Assembly: GCF_004138215.1 (NCBI RefSeq) | Contig: NZ_RYYS01000043.1 | Coordinates: forward strand, 1 to 64,000 | Direction: 5' to 3' | DNA: 64,000 bases | From: Anaerophilus nitritigenes | GTDB lineage: Bacteria; Bacillota; Clostridia; Peptostreptococcales; Thermotaleaceae | Shown here: one piece after another, positions 9,037 to 19,024 of the stretch | How the letters are laid out: each line of letters starts with the position of its first letter | Numbering within the stretch: position 1 is the stretch's first letter | The notes under the pieces: model-generated | Database searches by the model: none | What the model was told of the DNA's origin: nothing | Seen by the model: only the letters and a program-made list of their open reading frames with translations | Translations under genes and position numbers: made by a program

Positions 9037-9909
9037 CTAATATCTTATAAATGGTTCCATAGCGTCAGGAAAACCATTTCTTGCACACCCTATACATGGT
9101 GTATTATCACCTATAGGCCAATTGATGCTATCATTCCATCTTCTTATAGGACACTCTGTTTTCGTAACAGGCCCTCTACATCCTAATTTAAACATACATT
9201 CCTTTTCCCCTAATTTTGTTGCAAATATCTCTTTATCGAAATATGATCTTCTTGGACATCTATCATGAATGGTAATCCCATAGAAAAGTATGGGTCTATT
9301 TTCTTGATCAAGTGTTGGTTTCCCAAAAGATATAATATGAGCTATGGTTCCTATGATCCATTGTGGATGAGATGGACATCCTGGAACTCTTATCACTTCT
9401 CTGTCTAAAAAATCATACACACTCTTACTTAAGGATGGATTAGGCCTTGCTGCTGAAGGTCCTCCATAGGATGCACATGAACCTACAGCTAAAACATAGT
9501 TTGCTTTTTTTCCTGCCATATCTACAGCTTTCATTCCTGTTATAAGTCTTCCTTTATATCTAGCGATCACATTATACAATCCATTATCTTTTGTAGAAAC
9601 TGCACCTTCTACCACAAGAATAAATTCCGTATCCAATGTTTCTAAGAACTTCTCAAATGCTTTTTCTCCCTCTTGTGCCATAAGACTGTTGTTGTACGTC
9701 ATATTTACCATCTTATTGAGAAAATATATTACATCTGGATCTTCTCCATTTAATAAAGATATAATATTTCCTGCACATCCACATGCCTCAATCCATATAA
9801 GATTCATTTTTTTCATTTTGTTTTGATTGATATATTCTATAGCTAAATCAACTATTTTTCTAGGAATTGTTCTTTTGCTATCTACTATGGGACACTTTGT
9901 ATGAAACAA
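9037..9909 (-). CDS. [NiFe] hydrogenase small (iron-sulfur) subunit, no Tat signal
   Basis: This subunit relays electrons from the active site through three Fe-S clusters. The 290-aa protein has the proximal-cluster cysteines (ACGCAGN, GSCASYGG, PGCPSHP) and distal plus medial motifs (HDRCPRRSYF, KECMFKLGCRGP, CIGCARNGFPD). It begins with TTG at 9909 behind GGAGG, and the N-terminus has no twin-arginine leader, so the enzyme is predicted to be cytoplasmic or bound through a partner. It lies between the large subunit and a cytochrome-b5-like gene. Confidence 0.95.
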   Translation of the reverse strand: MFHTKCPIVDSKRTIPRKIVDLAIEYINQNKMKKMNLIWIEACGCAGNIISLLNGEDPDVIYFLNKMVNMTYNNSLMAQEGEKAFEKFLETLDTEFILVVEGAVSTKDNGLYNVIARYKGRLITGMKAVDMAGKKANYVLAVGSCASYGGPSAARPNPSLSKSVYDFLDREVIRVPGCPSHPQWIIGTIAHIISFGKPTLDQENRPILFYGITIHDRCPRRSYFDKEIFATKLGEKECMFKLGCRGPVTKTECPIRRWNDSINWPIGDNTPCIGCARNGFPDAMEPFIRY

Positions 9910-9925
9910 TATAGATCCTCCTCTT

Positions 9926-10360
9926 TTATTTCCTTAAAATCCCCACTTTGGGTAAATTTCTTAAAATTTCTTGTTTATTTCCATGACAACTCATGAATTG
10001 ATTTGTTAAATCTTTTCCTGCATATAAGCCAAAATGAGTACCTCCACCCCATGTAGCCTCTATGCTCAGATCATAAACAATCCCATTGACTGCTACATAT
10101 GCTGGTTTAGCATTTGATCCGTCATATTGAGATAATTCTTCTATTGTAAACTCTTTTTGATTTTTAAAATTGTCTTGTTGACTATTCATATTATTTGCAT
10201 ACTTCATTAGTTGTCTTAGTTTATTTGTTTCATATGTTAAAAGCTCATAATAGTAAAATTTTTCATATATACATAAAACAAAATTATCTATTTTTTGTAA
10301 ATAGTTTATTGTTTCAGTACTTTCATAAATTTTTAATTTTATATATTCATTATGGTTCAC
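9926..10360 (-). CDS. Cytochrome b5-like heme-binding domain protein of the hydrogenase operon
   Basis: This is the first gene of the hydrogenase operon, 16 nt before the small subunit. The C-terminal ~75 residues form a cytochrome b5/steroid-binding-type fold: EFTIEELSQYDGS, AYVAVNGIVYDLS, then WGGGTHFGLYAGKDLT with one candidate axial His, and MSCHGNKQEIL with a second. The N-terminal ~65 residues are helical and charged, with no export signal or membrane helix. Start is GTG at 10360, 8 nt after AGAGG; a GTG at 10369 overlaps the ribosome site. Inference: it may be an electron acceptor replacing the membrane cytochrome b of typical uptake hydrogenases. Whether it binds heme needs experiment. 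Confidence 0.85.
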   Translation of the reverse strand: MNHNEYIKLKIYESTETINYLQKIDNFVLCIYEKFYYYELLTYETNKLRQLMKYANNMNSQQDNFKNQKEFTIEELSQYDGSNAKPAYVAVNGIVYDLSIEATWGGGTHFGLYAGKDLTNQFMSCHGNKQEILRNLPKVGILRK

Positions 10361-10457
10361 CTGATCCACCTCTTATTTTCAAGAAAATATATCCCCTAAT
10401 CACATCCCTATCTTTTAATAAATATTAGATGGTGTCATATTTTATGACAATAAAATA

Positions 10458-10486
10458 ACCGTACTAAAATAGTCATCTAGTACGGT
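10458..10486 (-). terminator. Hairpin, probable terminator of the DUF421 gene
   Basis: Arms ACCGTACTA (10458-10466) and TAGTACGGT (10478-10486) pair perfectly. On the minus strand the stem is followed by TATTTTATT. It lies between the DUF421 gene and the hydrogenase operon, whose promoter should be in 10370-10457. Confidence 0.65.
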
Positions 10487-10488
10487 AC

Positions 10489-10560
10489 CTATAAAGTATT
10501 TCTAGCTACAGAATAGAAACTGATCTCTTCTCCTTGATACCAAGTTCCATCAATATTCAT
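10489..10560 (-). pseudogene. Short cupin-like relic or 23-aa ORF
   Basis: A 23-codon frame starts with ATG at 10560, overlapping the end of the DUF421 gene, and ends at 10489. Its middle, YQGEEISFYSVARNTL, resembles the intact cupin's DQGEEISSHSAGGDAL, and the DNA shares CTTCTCCTTGAT plus flanking bases with 19458-19470. Its first codons MNID also resemble the cupin's N-terminal KNID. It may be a second decayed cupin copy with an internal deletion. The match is short, so chance is possible. Confidence 0.4.
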
Positions 10561-11290
10561 GATAAGTTGATATGCTCATCTCTCCTTTTTTGTTTATAGA
10601 TGCATAAAATATTTCACTATAACTACTAATTCCTTGTTGTTTTAATTTATTTTCTATTCCTTCTTCAGAAAAACCTAATTTTTCTATTTTATCTTTTTGT
10701 AATTTACCATCTATAATTATAGAAAAATAAATATTAGACTCTGGTATGACTTTATTCATATCTTTAATAGTTATATTTTCATACTCAGGCTTTTTAAGTA
10801 TAGATAGGTTGCCATTTGATTCTATTATTCCGTAATCCACTTTATTTATATCAAAAATATCTTTTTCTCTTAATAACATTAAAATATCATGTATCGTATA
10901 ATTAATTTTTTTAATATTTGAATATATAAATTTACTGTTTTTTATGATGATCGTAGGTTCAAAAGTGATTGTTTTTCTTACTCGATTGCTCTTAGTCATC
11001 CAAAACCCTATTAATCTCTGAAATATTGAAAGTATAATTACAGAAAAAGCAGTAGGAAGGTGTTTAATTTCAGGATCAGCAATATCTGCACCCACAATAG
11101 CTCCTATTACAATAATAGATAAAAAGTCAAATACTGGTAATTCTCCTATAGGCCTCTTTCCCATAATAAATAAGGTTGAAAATAATAAAAGAAGCATAAT
11201 AGAAACAATTCTAAAAAATATAATAATATACAAATCCAACACTTTCACCTCATTAACTTGCAAAGTACTAAATCTCTTTATGTTATTCAT
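10550..11290 (-). CDS. DUF421 (YetF/YcaP-like) membrane protein
   Basis: A 246-aa protein with about three N-terminal membrane helices (residues ~20-100). It carries the DUF421 signature MGKRPIGELPVFDFLSI and GADIADPEIK, followed by a cytoplasmic alpha/beta region. Unlike the DUF421 protein at 32727 it has no C-terminal DUF1657-like segment. The function of the family is largely unknown; several members are tied to spores or envelope stress. The start is uncertain: ATG at 11290 has only a weak GGGA upstream, and TTG at 11302 is possible. It may be cotranscribed with lipBA, 50 nt upstream with no terminator between. Confidence 0.85.
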   Translation of the reverse strand: MNNIKRFSTLQVNEVKVLDLYIIIFFRIVSIMLLLLFSTLFIMGKRPIGELPVFDFLSIIVIGAIVGADIADPEIKHLPTAFSVIILSIFQRLIGFWMTKSNRVRKTITFEPTIIIKNSKFIYSNIKKINYTIHDILMLLREKDIFDINKVDYGIIESNGNLSILKKPEYENITIKDMNKVIPESNIYFSIIIDGKLQKDKIEKLGFSEEGIENKLKQQGISSYSEIFYASINKKGEMSISTYHEY

Positions 11291-11340
11291 TACTATTCCC
11301 AAAAGTTATGGATTGTATAACAACTATAATCACAATTTTA

Positions 11341-12198
11341 TTACGAATACTTCATAGCCTCAGATGCATGATATGAACTTCTTACGAAAGGTCCTGATGC
11401 TACATATCTAAAGCCTAATTGAAAAGCCTCTTTTTTATATTTTTCAAATATTTGTGGATGTACATATTCTACAACTGAATAATGATTTTTGCTAGGAGCT
11501 AAATATTGTCCAATCGTTAAAAAATCACATCCCACTTTTCTTAAATCTTTTAATACCTCTATTACTTCTTCTTCTTTTTCTCCAAGCCCTACCATTATCC
11601 CGGATTTTGTAAGTATATTTTTATCCATTATTTTTACATTCTTTAATAATTGTAAAGATCGCTCATATATTGCCATAGGTCTTACATTTTGATACAACCT
11701 TGGAACTGTCTCTACATTATGATTGATTACCTCAGGCTTTTCTTTTACAACTTTGCTTAAGGCTTTATTGTCTCCTTTAAAATCCGGAATCAATACCTCA
11801 ATAATTATTTTAGGATCATTAAGTTTTACAGCTTTTATAACCTTTGCAAAATGACCTGCTCCTCCATCTACTAAATCATCTCTTGTGACAGATGTAATTA
11901 CAACATGCTTTAGTTTAAGCTCTAGTGCTGCATTTGCAACATTTTCTGGCTCTTTTTCATCCACTTTTTCTAGCTTTTTATGAGAAACATTACAAAATTT
12001 GCAATTTCTAGAACACTCTTTACCAAGAATCATAAAAGTTGCTGTTTTTTTACTAAAACATTCCATTCTATTAGGACAATTTGCTTCTTTACATACGGTA
12101 TTTAAAGAATATTTTTTAATTAAATTCTCTAGATCATCTAAATTTCTTCCTTGACTTAAATTGATTCTAAGCCATGATGGCTTTCTTTGAACTTTCAT
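11341..12198 (-). CDS. lipA: Lipoyl synthase LipA
   Basis: LipA is a radical SAM enzyme that inserts two sulfurs into protein-bound octanoyl groups. The 285-aa protein has the auxiliary-cluster cysteines C36, C41 and C47 and the radical SAM CxxxCxxC at 62-69 (CSRNCKFC), plus the C-terminal RSSYHA serine that ligates the auxiliary cluster. It overlaps lipB by 4 nt (ATGA). It modifies GcvH and any other lipoyl proteins; GcvH is the only one encoded in this window. Confidence 0.97.
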   Translation of the reverse strand: MKVQRKPSWLRINLSQGRNLDDLENLIKKYSLNTVCKEANCPNRMECFSKKTATFMILGKECSRNCKFCNVSHKKLEKVDEKEPENVANAALELKLKHVVITSVTRDDLVDGGAGHFAKVIKAVKLNDPKIIIEVLIPDFKGDNKALSKVVKEKPEVINHNVETVPRLYQNVRPMAIYERSLQLLKNVKIMDKNILTKSGIMVGLGEKEEEVIEVLKDLRKVGCDFLTIGQYLAPSKNHYSVVEYVHPQIFEKYKKEAFQLGFRYVASGPFVRSSYHASEAMKYS

Positions 12199-12890
12199 AT
12201 ATCTCCCCCCCTATCCTCTAAAAACAATTGATCTAAGGTTACTTCTTTATATGTATCATAATGAAATATTTCTAAAAAATAATTCAGTACAAATTGATTC
12301 GCTATATGAAAATCAACATTTTTTCCAATAATATTCTGAATAGATGTAACTCCCCGATTCTCTATTCCACATGGTATAATCCATTTAAAATGATCTAAAT
12401 TTGTATTTACATTAAAAGAAAATCCATGCATAGTAACACCACGTTTTACTGCTAAACCTATTGCCACTATTTTTTCTTCTCCTACCCAAACCCCTGTATG
12501 CTTTGGATCTCTTCCTGCAACAATATGATATTTTTCATTGATTAACTGAATAAATAATTTCTCAAGATTGGTAACAAAATCTCTTATACCCATAGAAATA
12601 CTTTTCAAATGAATAATTGGATATCCTACAATTTGTCCATCCCCATGATAAGTCACATCTCCTCCTCTATTGATTTGAAATATATCTATTCCTTCTTTTA
12701 AAAAAAATTCTTCACTTTTTAAAATATGTCCCTTTTCTCCTCGTCTTCCTACAGTAATAACAGGTGTATGTTCTACTAAAATCAATGTATCTTCTATCTC
12801 TTGATTTTGCCTTTTTTTCAAAAGCTCACATTGAATCTTTAAAGCTTTTTCATATTCACATCTCCCAAGAAATAAAACATTTAATTTCAT
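12195..12890 (-). CDS. lipB: Octanoyltransferase LipB
   Basis: LipB moves octanoate from acyl carrier protein to the target lysine of lipoyl domains. The 231-aa protein contains [12 protein letters not shown] (75-86), the catalytic Lys140 in [13 protein letters not shown], and the nucleophile Cys174 in [14 protein letters not shown]. It lies immediately downstream of a strong terminator-like hairpin that ends 22 nt before its start codon. It must therefore be read by read-through or from a promoter inside the hairpin; a TATAAT occurs at 12908-12913. Confidence 0.96.
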   Translation of the reverse strand: MKLNVLFLGRCEYEKALKIQCELLKKRQNQEIEDTLILVEHTPVITVGRRGEKGHILKSEEFFLKEGIDIFQINRGGDVTYHGDGQIVGYPIIHLKSISMGIRDFVTNLEKLFIQLINEKYHIVAGRDPKHTGVWVGEEKIVAIGLAVKRGVTMHGFSFNVNTNLDHFKWIIPCGIENRGVTSIQNIIGKNVDFHIANQFVLNYFLEIFHYDTYKEVTLDQLFLEDRGGDI

Positions 12891-12911
12891 AGATTCACCC
12901 CCTCGTATTAT

Positions 12912-12944
12912 AAAAGAAAGTAAGAAATCATCTTACTTTCTTTT
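12912..12944 (-). terminator. Hairpin between lpdA and lipB
   Basis: Arms AAAAGAAAGTAAGA (12912-12925) and TCTTACTTTCTTTT (12931-12944) pair perfectly around 5 nt, 26 nt past the lpdA stop. It probably ends or attenuates the glycine cleavage transcript before lipBA. Confidence 0.75.
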
Positions 12945-12969
12945 ATTTATCTATTATTTATCTCTACTT

Positions 12970-14367
12970 TTATCTTTTAGAAGGTACCATATGAATAGCT
13001 TCTCCTTTTAGTCCTAAAATAGCTTCTGATAAAGATTCTGATAAAGTGGGATGAGCATGAATGATATTTGAAATATTATCTACTTTCATTTTTGTACCAA
13101 TAGCTAAAGCACCTTCATGAATCAAATCAGATGCATGAGGTCCCATAATATGTACACCAATGATTTCGTCTTTTTCATTGGCTATTACCTTTACCATTCC
13201 TTCTGATTCTCCTAATGTAAGCGCCTTTCCATTTGCTCCAAATAAAAATTTACTTGTATGATATGCAATCCCCTTACTCTTTGCCTCTTGCTCTGTAATT
13301 CCTACACTTGCAATCTCTGGAAAAGTAAATACACAATCAGGAATTACTTCTTGATTGATTGTACTTTTTATTCCCATTATTTTTTCAGAAACAATCATTC
13401 CCTGATGTGAAGCAACATGAGCAAGCATTTTTTTACCAATACTATCTCCTATAGCATAGATATGATCTATATTTGTTTTAAAATTTTCATCTACTTTAAT
13501 TCCTTTTTGATCAAATTCGATTTCTAATCCTTCAAGGTTTATTCCTTCTACTTGAGGTGCTCTTCCACTAGCTAATAAAACACAATCTGCTTCTACTTTT
13601 AATTTTCCTTTTTTCCCTTGTGCATACACAACAAACTCATTATTTTCTTTTTGAATTTTATTTGCTGCTGTATCAGTATATATTTGAATTCCTTTCTTTT
13701 TAAGAGAAACTGTCAATCTTTTGCTTAAATCTAATTCCACTTTATCTAAAATATTATTATATAATTCAATCACAGTAACTTCTGATCCTAAAGCATTAAA
13801 AATAGTAGCAAACTCTATTCCTATAACTCCTCCACCAATAATAATGAGTCTCTTTGGTATCTCTTTAAAATCTAAAATTTCTTTACTTGTAAGAATTCCT
13901 TCTAAATCAGCTCCTGGGATTGGAGGAACTAATACTTTTGAACCTGTAGCAATAATAATATTTTTTCCCCTGACCTCTATTTGTTCTCCATTACTTAAGG
14001 TTATAGAAACTGTATTTTTATCCTTTAATATACCCTTTCCATAAATTACTTCTACTTTATTAGCGTTCATAAGCTTAGATATGCCTTCTACAAGTTGTTT
14101 GATAATATTTTGTTTTCTTTCTTGTATCTTTGAAATATCTATATTGTAATCATTTACATATATCCCATATTGATCTATATTCTTTAATGTATTTAATATT
14201 TGTGCATTCCTATATAAAGCTTTGGTAGGTATACACCCTAAGTTTAGACAAGTCCCACCTAGAGTTTCTTTTTCAATTAATGTTACCTTTGCTCCTAGTT
14301 GAGCTGCCCTTATAGCCGCATAATATCCTCCTGGTCCTCCTCCTAAAACAACAATATCTCTATCCAT
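12970..14367 (-). CDS. lpdA: Dihydrolipoyl dehydrogenase (L protein)
   Basis: This FAD enzyme reoxidises the dihydrolipoyl arm of GcvH with NAD. The 465-aa protein starts MDRDIVVLGGGPGGYYAA behind AGAGGTG; an upstream GTG frame adds five residues. The redox disulfide is GGTCLNLGCIPTKA (C40, C45), a second GxGxxG (IIGGGVIGIEFA) binds NAD, and HAHPTLSESL supplies the catalytic His-Glu pair. It has no N-terminal lipoyl domain. It is the fifth gene of the glycine cleavage operon. Confidence 0.96.
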   Translation of the reverse strand: MDRDIVVLGGGPGGYYAAIRAAQLGAKVTLIEKETLGGTCLNLGCIPTKALYRNAQILNTLKNIDQYGIYVNDYNIDISKIQERKQNIIKQLVEGISKLMNANKVEVIYGKGILKDKNTVSITLSNGEQIEVRGKNIIIATGSKVLVPPIPGADLEGILTSKEILDFKEIPKRLIIIGGGVIGIEFATIFNALGSEVTVIELYNNILDKVELDLSKRLTVSLKKKGIQIYTDTAANKIQKENNEFVVYAQGKKGKLKVEADCVLLASGRAPQVEGINLEGLEIEFDQKGIKVDENFKTNIDHIYAIGDSIGKKMLAHVASHQGMIVSEKIMGIKSTINQEVIPDCVFTFPEIASVGITEQEAKSKGIAYHTSKFLFGANGKALTLGESEGMVKVIANEKDEIIGVHIMGPHASDLIHEGALAIGTKMKVDNISNIIHAHPTLSESLSEAILGLKGEAIHMVPSKR

Positions 14368-14400
14368 CTTTTCACCTCTCATTCACAGCTTTTTAAGTCT

Positions 14401-15855
14401 TTATTTTTCCCACTTTAAAATTAAATTTCTTGCAGCTTTTGCTTCATCAATTCTTCTAACAGGTGTATGGTATGGTGCATTTTTTAAAAGATTTATATTT
14501 TTCTTTGCTTCTTTTGCTATTTTTATCATCACTTCAATAAATTTATCCAAAGTTTCTATACTTTCTGTTTCAGTAGGCTCAATCATCAAAGCTTCATTTA
14601 TTATGAGTGGAAAATATATAGTTGGCGGATGATATCCATAATCAATTAATCTTTTGGCTACATCAATGGTTGAAACTCCTAAGTGATCTCCCTTTAACCC
14701 CCCTAGAACAAATTCATGCTTACATACTTGATCTATGGGTAAAGAATAATATTCTTTTAATTTGTTCATCATATAATTTGCATTCAAAACTGCTGTTTCG
14801 CTTACTTCTTTGATACCTTCAGCTCCCATTGTAAGAATATATGCATAAGCTTTTATAAAAACTCCATAATTCCCATAAAACCCTTTCACCTTTCCAATAG
14901 AATCTGGTCGATCATAATCTAATATATATTTATCATCTTTTTTATCTATAGCTGGTATAGGTAAAAACGGAATAAGATGTTCTTTTACTCCTACTGGACC
15001 ACTTCCTGGTCCTCCTCCACCATGTGGTGTAGAAAAAGTTTTATGTAGATTATAATGCATCACATCAAATCCCATATCTCCAGGTCTTACTTTTCCCATA
15101 ATAGCATTCATATTGGCTCCATCATAATATAAAAGTCCCCCAGCTTCATGTACAAGATCAGCAATTTTTTTCATATTTTTCTCAAAAAGTCCAAGAGTAC
15201 TTGGATTGGTTAGCATAAGTCCTGCAACTTCATCATTCAAAACAGATTTTAAAGTATCTAAATCTAATGCACCACTTTTATTGGACTGAATTTCAATAAT
15301 TTCAAATCCTGCAACAGCAGCACTTGCTGGATTTGTGCCGTGAGCTGAATCAGGTACTATAATTTTTGTTCTTTTAAAATCTTTTCGACTTTCATGATAA
15401 GCTTTAATAAGCATAAGTCCTGTAAGCTCTCCATGAGCTCCAGCAGCAGGCTGTAGAGTTGTTTTATCCATACCAGATATTTCTGATAATAGATTGGATA
15501 AATTATACATAAGCTCTAAAGAACCTTGTACCGTTTCTTCTGGTTGATACGGATGTATATGGCAAAGCCCTTCAATAGATGCCACATCTTCATTGATCTT
15601 TGGATTGTACTTCATTGTACAAGACCCTAAAGGATAGAACCCTGTATCTACTCCATAATTAAGCTGTGATAAATTTGTATAATGGCGAATAATATCTACT
15701 TCACTTACTTGAGGTAAGTTGACTTCTTCCTCATTTAAAAACTCTTTAGGAATATATTCTATTAATTCTTTATTACATAAGGAACAATTTGGAAGAGAAT
15801 ATGCACATCTACCTTCTTTAGAAAGTTCAAAAATCAATTTGTCATATGATTTCAT
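14401..15855 (-). CDS. gcvPB: Glycine dehydrogenase (decarboxylating) subunit 2
   Basis: This is the PLP-carrying half of the split P protein that decarboxylates glycine and passes aminomethyl to GcvH. The 484-aa protein has the PLP lysine K272 in [17 protein letters not shown], and conserved [11 protein letters not shown] and [12 protein letters not shown]. It overlaps gcvPA by 4 nt. Two-subunit P proteins are usual in Firmicutes. Confidence 0.97.
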   Translation of the reverse strand: MKSYDKLIFELSKEGRCAYSLPNCSLCNKELIEYIPKEFLNEEEVNLPQVSEVDIIRHYTNLSQLNYGVDTGFYPLGSCTMKYNPKINEDVASIEGLCHIHPYQPEETVQGSLELMYNLSNLLSEISGMDKTTLQPAAGAHGELTGLMLIKAYHESRKDFKRTKIIVPDSAHGTNPASAAVAGFEIIEIQSNKSGALDLDTLKSVLNDEVAGLMLTNPSTLGLFEKNMKKIADLVHEAGGLLYYDGANMNAIMGKVRPGDMGFDVMHYNLHKTFSTPHGGGGPGSGPVGVKEHLIPFLPIPAIDKKDDKYILDYDRPDSIGKVKGFYGNYGVFIKAYAYILTMGAEGIKEVSETAVLNANYMMNKLKEYYSLPIDQVCKHEFVLGGLKGDHLGVSTIDVAKRLIDYGYHPPTIYFPLIINEALMIEPTETESIETLDKFIEVMIKIAKEAKKNINLLKNAPYHTPVRRIDEAKAARNLILKWEK

Positions 15856-17195
15856 TTCATCCCCTCCAATACTTTTGAAAGCTTATTGATTTCCTCATCT
15901 ATTCTTTTTTCTGTCACAGCAAATAACAATCCATTTTTAAACTCTGTATAATCCTTACCTATTTCATATCCTCCCAAAATTCCATTTTTTAAAAGCTCTT
16001 GATTAACAACTTTACTCTCTATATGACTTGTTACTGCAAATTCTTTAAAAAACGGTTTATTGAATAAAGGCTTAAACTTATTTTCCTTTGTGATTTTATC
16101 TAGTGCATAATGAGATTTTTGAACACATCTTGTAGCTACTTCTCTAAGTCCCTTTTTGCCCATAGTAGTTAGATAAATAACTGCCATTAAAGCATTTAAT
16201 CCTTGATTAGAACAAATATTTGAGGTTGCCTTATATCTTCTAATATGTTGTTCTCTTGCTTGTAGTGTTAGTACAAAAGCTCTCTTTCCATCTTGATCCA
16301 TAGACTGACCTACGATTCTTCCTGGCATTTTTCTTACCCATTTAGATTTTGTTGCTAAAAATCCTAAATAAGGTCCTCCAAAATTAAGATTATTTCCTAA
16401 AGATTGACCTTCTCCTACTGCAATATCTGCTCCTAACTGTCTAGGAGTTTTTAATATTCCAAGAGAAATTGGATCTACATAAGTAATCAACATGCCCTTA
16501 TTTTCATGAATAATTTTTTCTACTTCTGTTAAATCCTCTATGATTCCAAAAAAATTAGGAGTCTGAATAATTACACCTGCAGTATTTTTATCTGCTATAG
16601 ATTTTAATTTTTCAACATCTGTTACTCCATCATTCATATCTACTTCCACAACTTCAATTTTTCTAAATTTCATGTAAGTATGTAAAACCTTTCTTACCTC
16701 TGGATGAACGGTCTTAGATACTATAATAGATTTTCTCTTTGTGCTTTCACACGCCATAATGGAAGCTTCCACACAAGCAGTTGGTCCATCATACATAGAA
16801 GCATTTGATACATCCATACCTGTAAGATTACAAATCATGGTCTGATATTCAAATATTACTCTTAAAGTTCCTTGACTAATCTCTGCTTGATAAGGTGTAT
16901 ATGCTGTCAAAAATTCTGATCTCGTAGTAATATGCTTTATAATAGCTGGAATATAATGATCGTAAGCCCCTGCCCCTAAGAAAGAAATAAGCTCATTGGT
17001 GCTTTTATTTTTATTAGCCAATTCCTTCATATGTTTGATAAGCTCTATTTCTGATAAAGATTTTCCTATATACAGCTCTCTACTCAATCGAAGCTCCTTT
17101 GGTATATCTTCAAATAAATCTTCTATAGACTTAGCCCCTATAGAATGTAACATATATCTTTTGTCATCCTCTGTATTGGGTATATATTTATGCAT
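15852..17195 (-). CDS. gcvPA: Glycine dehydrogenase (decarboxylating) subunit 1
   Basis: This is the second half of the heterotetrameric P protein. The 447-aa protein starts [16 protein letters not shown], the normal family opening, with [24 protein letters not shown] and [11 protein letters not shown] blocks. It has an excellent purine-rich ribosome site and lies 32 nt after gcvH. Confidence 0.97.
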   Translation of the reverse strand: MHKYIPNTEDDKRYMLHSIGAKSIEDLFEDIPKELRLSRELYIGKSLSEIELIKHMKELANKNKSTNELISFLGAGAYDHYIPAIIKHITTRSEFLTAYTPYQAEISQGTLRVIFEYQTMICNLTGMDVSNASMYDGPTACVEASIMACESTKRKSIIVSKTVHPEVRKVLHTYMKFRKIEVVEVDMNDGVTDVEKLKSIADKNTAGVIIQTPNFFGIIEDLTEVEKIIHENKGMLITYVDPISLGILKTPRQLGADIAVGEGQSLGNNLNFGGPYLGFLATKSKWVRKMPGRIVGQSMDQDGKRAFVLTLQAREQHIRRYKATSNICSNQGLNALMAVIYLTTMGKKGLREVATRCVQKSHYALDKITKENKFKPLFNKPFFKEFAVTSHIESKVVNQELLKNGILGGYEIGKDYTEFKNGLLFAVTEKRIDEEINKLSKVLEGMK

Positions 17196-17227
17196 ACTTT
17201 CCCCCCTCCCCCATCTATCAATCCATA

Positions 17228-17614
17228 TTAATGACTTTCACTTTTACAAAATTCTTCGTATTCTTTGAAATCTATCAACTGATTGATTTCAGATTGATCA
17301 GACAATTCTACTATTAATATCCAGTTTTCATAAGGTTTTTCATTGAGTAGTTGAGGTTGATCTTCTAATAATTCATTAATTTCTAAGACTTTTCCCGAAA
17401 CAGGTAAGTATACATCAGAAGCTGCTTTTACAGATTCTACAACTCCAAAAACATCTCCAACACTAAATTCATCATCTACCTCCGGCATTTCTACATAAAC
17501 AATTTCACCTAATGCATTCTGTGCATAATCAGTAATACCAATATAAACTTTTTCTCCTTCTACCTTCACCCACTCATGTTCCTTTGAATAATATAATCCT
17601 TCCAATATTTTCAT
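17228..17614 (-). CDS. gcvH: Glycine cleavage H protein
   Basis: This is the lipoyl shuttle of the glycine cleavage system. In the 128-aa protein the lipoylated lysine is K63 in [15 protein letters not shown]. The family frame [13 protein letters not shown] and [14 protein letters not shown] is intact. The gene lies 13 nt after gcvT. It is the likely substrate of LipB and LipA encoded downstream. Confidence 0.98.
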   Translation of the reverse strand: MKILEGLYYSKEHEWVKVEGEKVYIGITDYAQNALGEIVYVEMPEVDDEFSVGDVFGVVESVKAASDVYLPVSGKVLEINELLEDQPQLLNEKPYENWILIVELSDQSEINQLIDFKEYEEFCKSESH

Positions 17615-17627
17615 TTTCTACTCCCCC

Positions 17628-18734
17628 TTATTTTTTATAATTTTTTTGATAAAATTTCTTTTTTACTACCTGAGCTTTTAATATTTTGTTTCTGATCTTT
17701 ATGTCTATGTTTGTACCTAACTTTGTATATTCCATATCTACCATTGCCATTCCAACATTTTTATTTACTGTTGGAGCTGCATAACCAGTAGTTACAAAAC
17801 CAATTTTTTTACCATCTACAATAACCTCATATCCATGTCTTGGAATTCCTCTATCTATCATTTCAAATCCCACAATCTTTCTTTTAAGTCCTTCAGATTT
17901 TTGTTTCTGTAATGCTTCTTTTCCTATGAAATTTGGTTTATCCAATTTTACAAAAAAGCCTAATCCTGCTTCTAATGGAGTAATATCCTTTGAAAGTTCA
18001 TTGCCATAAAGAGGTAGTGCCACTTCAAATCTTAAAGTATCCCTAGCTCCAAGTCCTGCTGGCTTTATCCCATATTCTTTTCCTACTTCCATTAATTTTT
18101 CCCACACCATCTTTATATCCTCATTAGATAAATAAATCTCAAATCCGTCTTCTCCTGTATATCCTGTTCTTGATATTAAACAATTTGCAGATGCTACAGA
18201 TACATTTCTTTTACAATAGAAAAATTTAATTTCTGAAAGATCTGTATCTGTTAGCTTTTGTAGTATTTGTTGAGCATTGGGCCCTTGAATGGCAATTTCA
18301 GATACATCATCTGATATATTTTTAATTTTCACATCATAACCTAAATCATTTTCTTTCATCCACTTAAAATCCTTTTCTATATTACTTGCATTAACCACAA
18401 GATAAAAATGATTTTTATCAAACTTATATACCAATAAATCATCTACAATTCCCCCATGAGGGTAGCACATAAAAGTATATAAAACCTGATCATCATTAAG
18501 TACTGAAACATCATTGGTAATCAAATTTTGTACAAAATCAGAGGCTTGATTCCCTGTAATCTCTATCTCTCCCATATGTGATACATCAAAGATCCCTGCA
18601 AAATTTCTTACTGCTTCATGCTCTGCTTTTATACCTTCATATTGCACTGGAAGTGCCCATCCTGCAAAGTCAATAATTTTACCACCATATTTTTTATGAT
18701 AATTCAATAAAGATGTTTCTTTTAATTGATTCAT
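17628..18734 (-). CDS. gcvT: Glycine cleavage T protein (aminomethyltransferase)
   Basis: GcvT releases ammonia and transfers the one-carbon unit from GcvH to tetrahydrofolate. The 368-aa protein starts [13 protein letters not shown] at 18734 behind GGGGGAGGATGAA. The frame remains open to 18830, but those 32 extra codons only read through the riboswitch terminator, so the longer start is rejected. Motifs include [39 protein letters not shown] and [10 protein letters not shown]. It is the first gene of the operon. Confidence 0.97.
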   Translation of the reverse strand: MNQLKETSLLNYHKKYGGKIIDFAGWALPVQYEGIKAEHEAVRNFAGIFDVSHMGEIEITGNQASDFVQNLITNDVSVLNDDQVLYTFMCYPHGGIVDDLLVYKFDKNHFYLVVNASNIEKDFKWMKENDLGYDVKIKNISDDVSEIAIQGPNAQQILQKLTDTDLSEIKFFYCKRNVSVASANCLISRTGYTGEDGFEIYLSNEDIKMVWEKLMEVGKEYGIKPAGLGARDTLRFEVALPLYGNELSKDITPLEAGLGFFVKLDKPNFIGKEALQKQKSEGLKRKIVGFEMIDRGIPRHGYEVIVDGKKIGFVTTGYAAPTVNKNVGMAMVDMEYTKLGTNIDIKIRNKILKAQVVKKKFYQKNYKK

Positions 18735-18774
18735 TTCATCCTCCCCCTTTAATTTTTTATTTTCCACATAAAAA

Positions 18775-18825
18775 ACAGAGGAGTATAATGGCATAGTAAA
18801 TAAACATGCCATTATACTCCTCTGT
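18775..18825 (-). terminator. Terminator of the glycine riboswitch expression platform
   Basis: Arms at 18775-18794 and 18806-18825 form a perfect 20-bp stem followed by U residues on the minus strand. Its 5' arm overlaps the 3' end of aptamer 2 (CAGAGGAG), so ligand binding should prevent the stem, giving an ON switch. Confidence 0.9.
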
Positions 18826-19000
18826 TTCATAGCCTGAGAGCTTTAAAAAACTTACTCTTCTCCTTCGGCGTCCATCTATAGGACTCTTCAGAGTTCCATC
18901 AAATAGCGATCCTTTTGCCTGAAAGTTTCTACAAAAACATGGCTGTTTTTATATTGCTTCTTCGGCTACCCACTTAAAGATATCTCTCGCTATTCTCATC
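18826..19000 (-). ncRNA. Tandem glycine riboswitch
   Basis: Read on the minus strand, two glycine aptamers follow each other. Aptamer 1 runs from ATAGCGAGAG (about 18994) through GTAGCCGAAGAAGCAA and TTTCAGGCAAAAGGATCGCTAT. Aptamer 2 has GGACGCCGAAGGAGAAG and GCTCTCAGGC. The paired P1 strands (ATAGCGA with TCGCTAT) close aptamer 1. The terminator at 18775-18825 forms the switch. Glycine would turn on gcvT-gcvH-gcvPA-gcvPB-lpdA and possibly lipBA. Confidence 0.95.
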
Positions 19001-19024
19001 TAGTCTTATATTTTTTTATATAAT

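Noticed and set aside
18735-18830. N-terminal extension of gcvT by 32 codons
   Set aside because: The extra codons translate the riboswitch terminator; the ATG at 18734 has a strong ribosome site and the normal family N-terminus.
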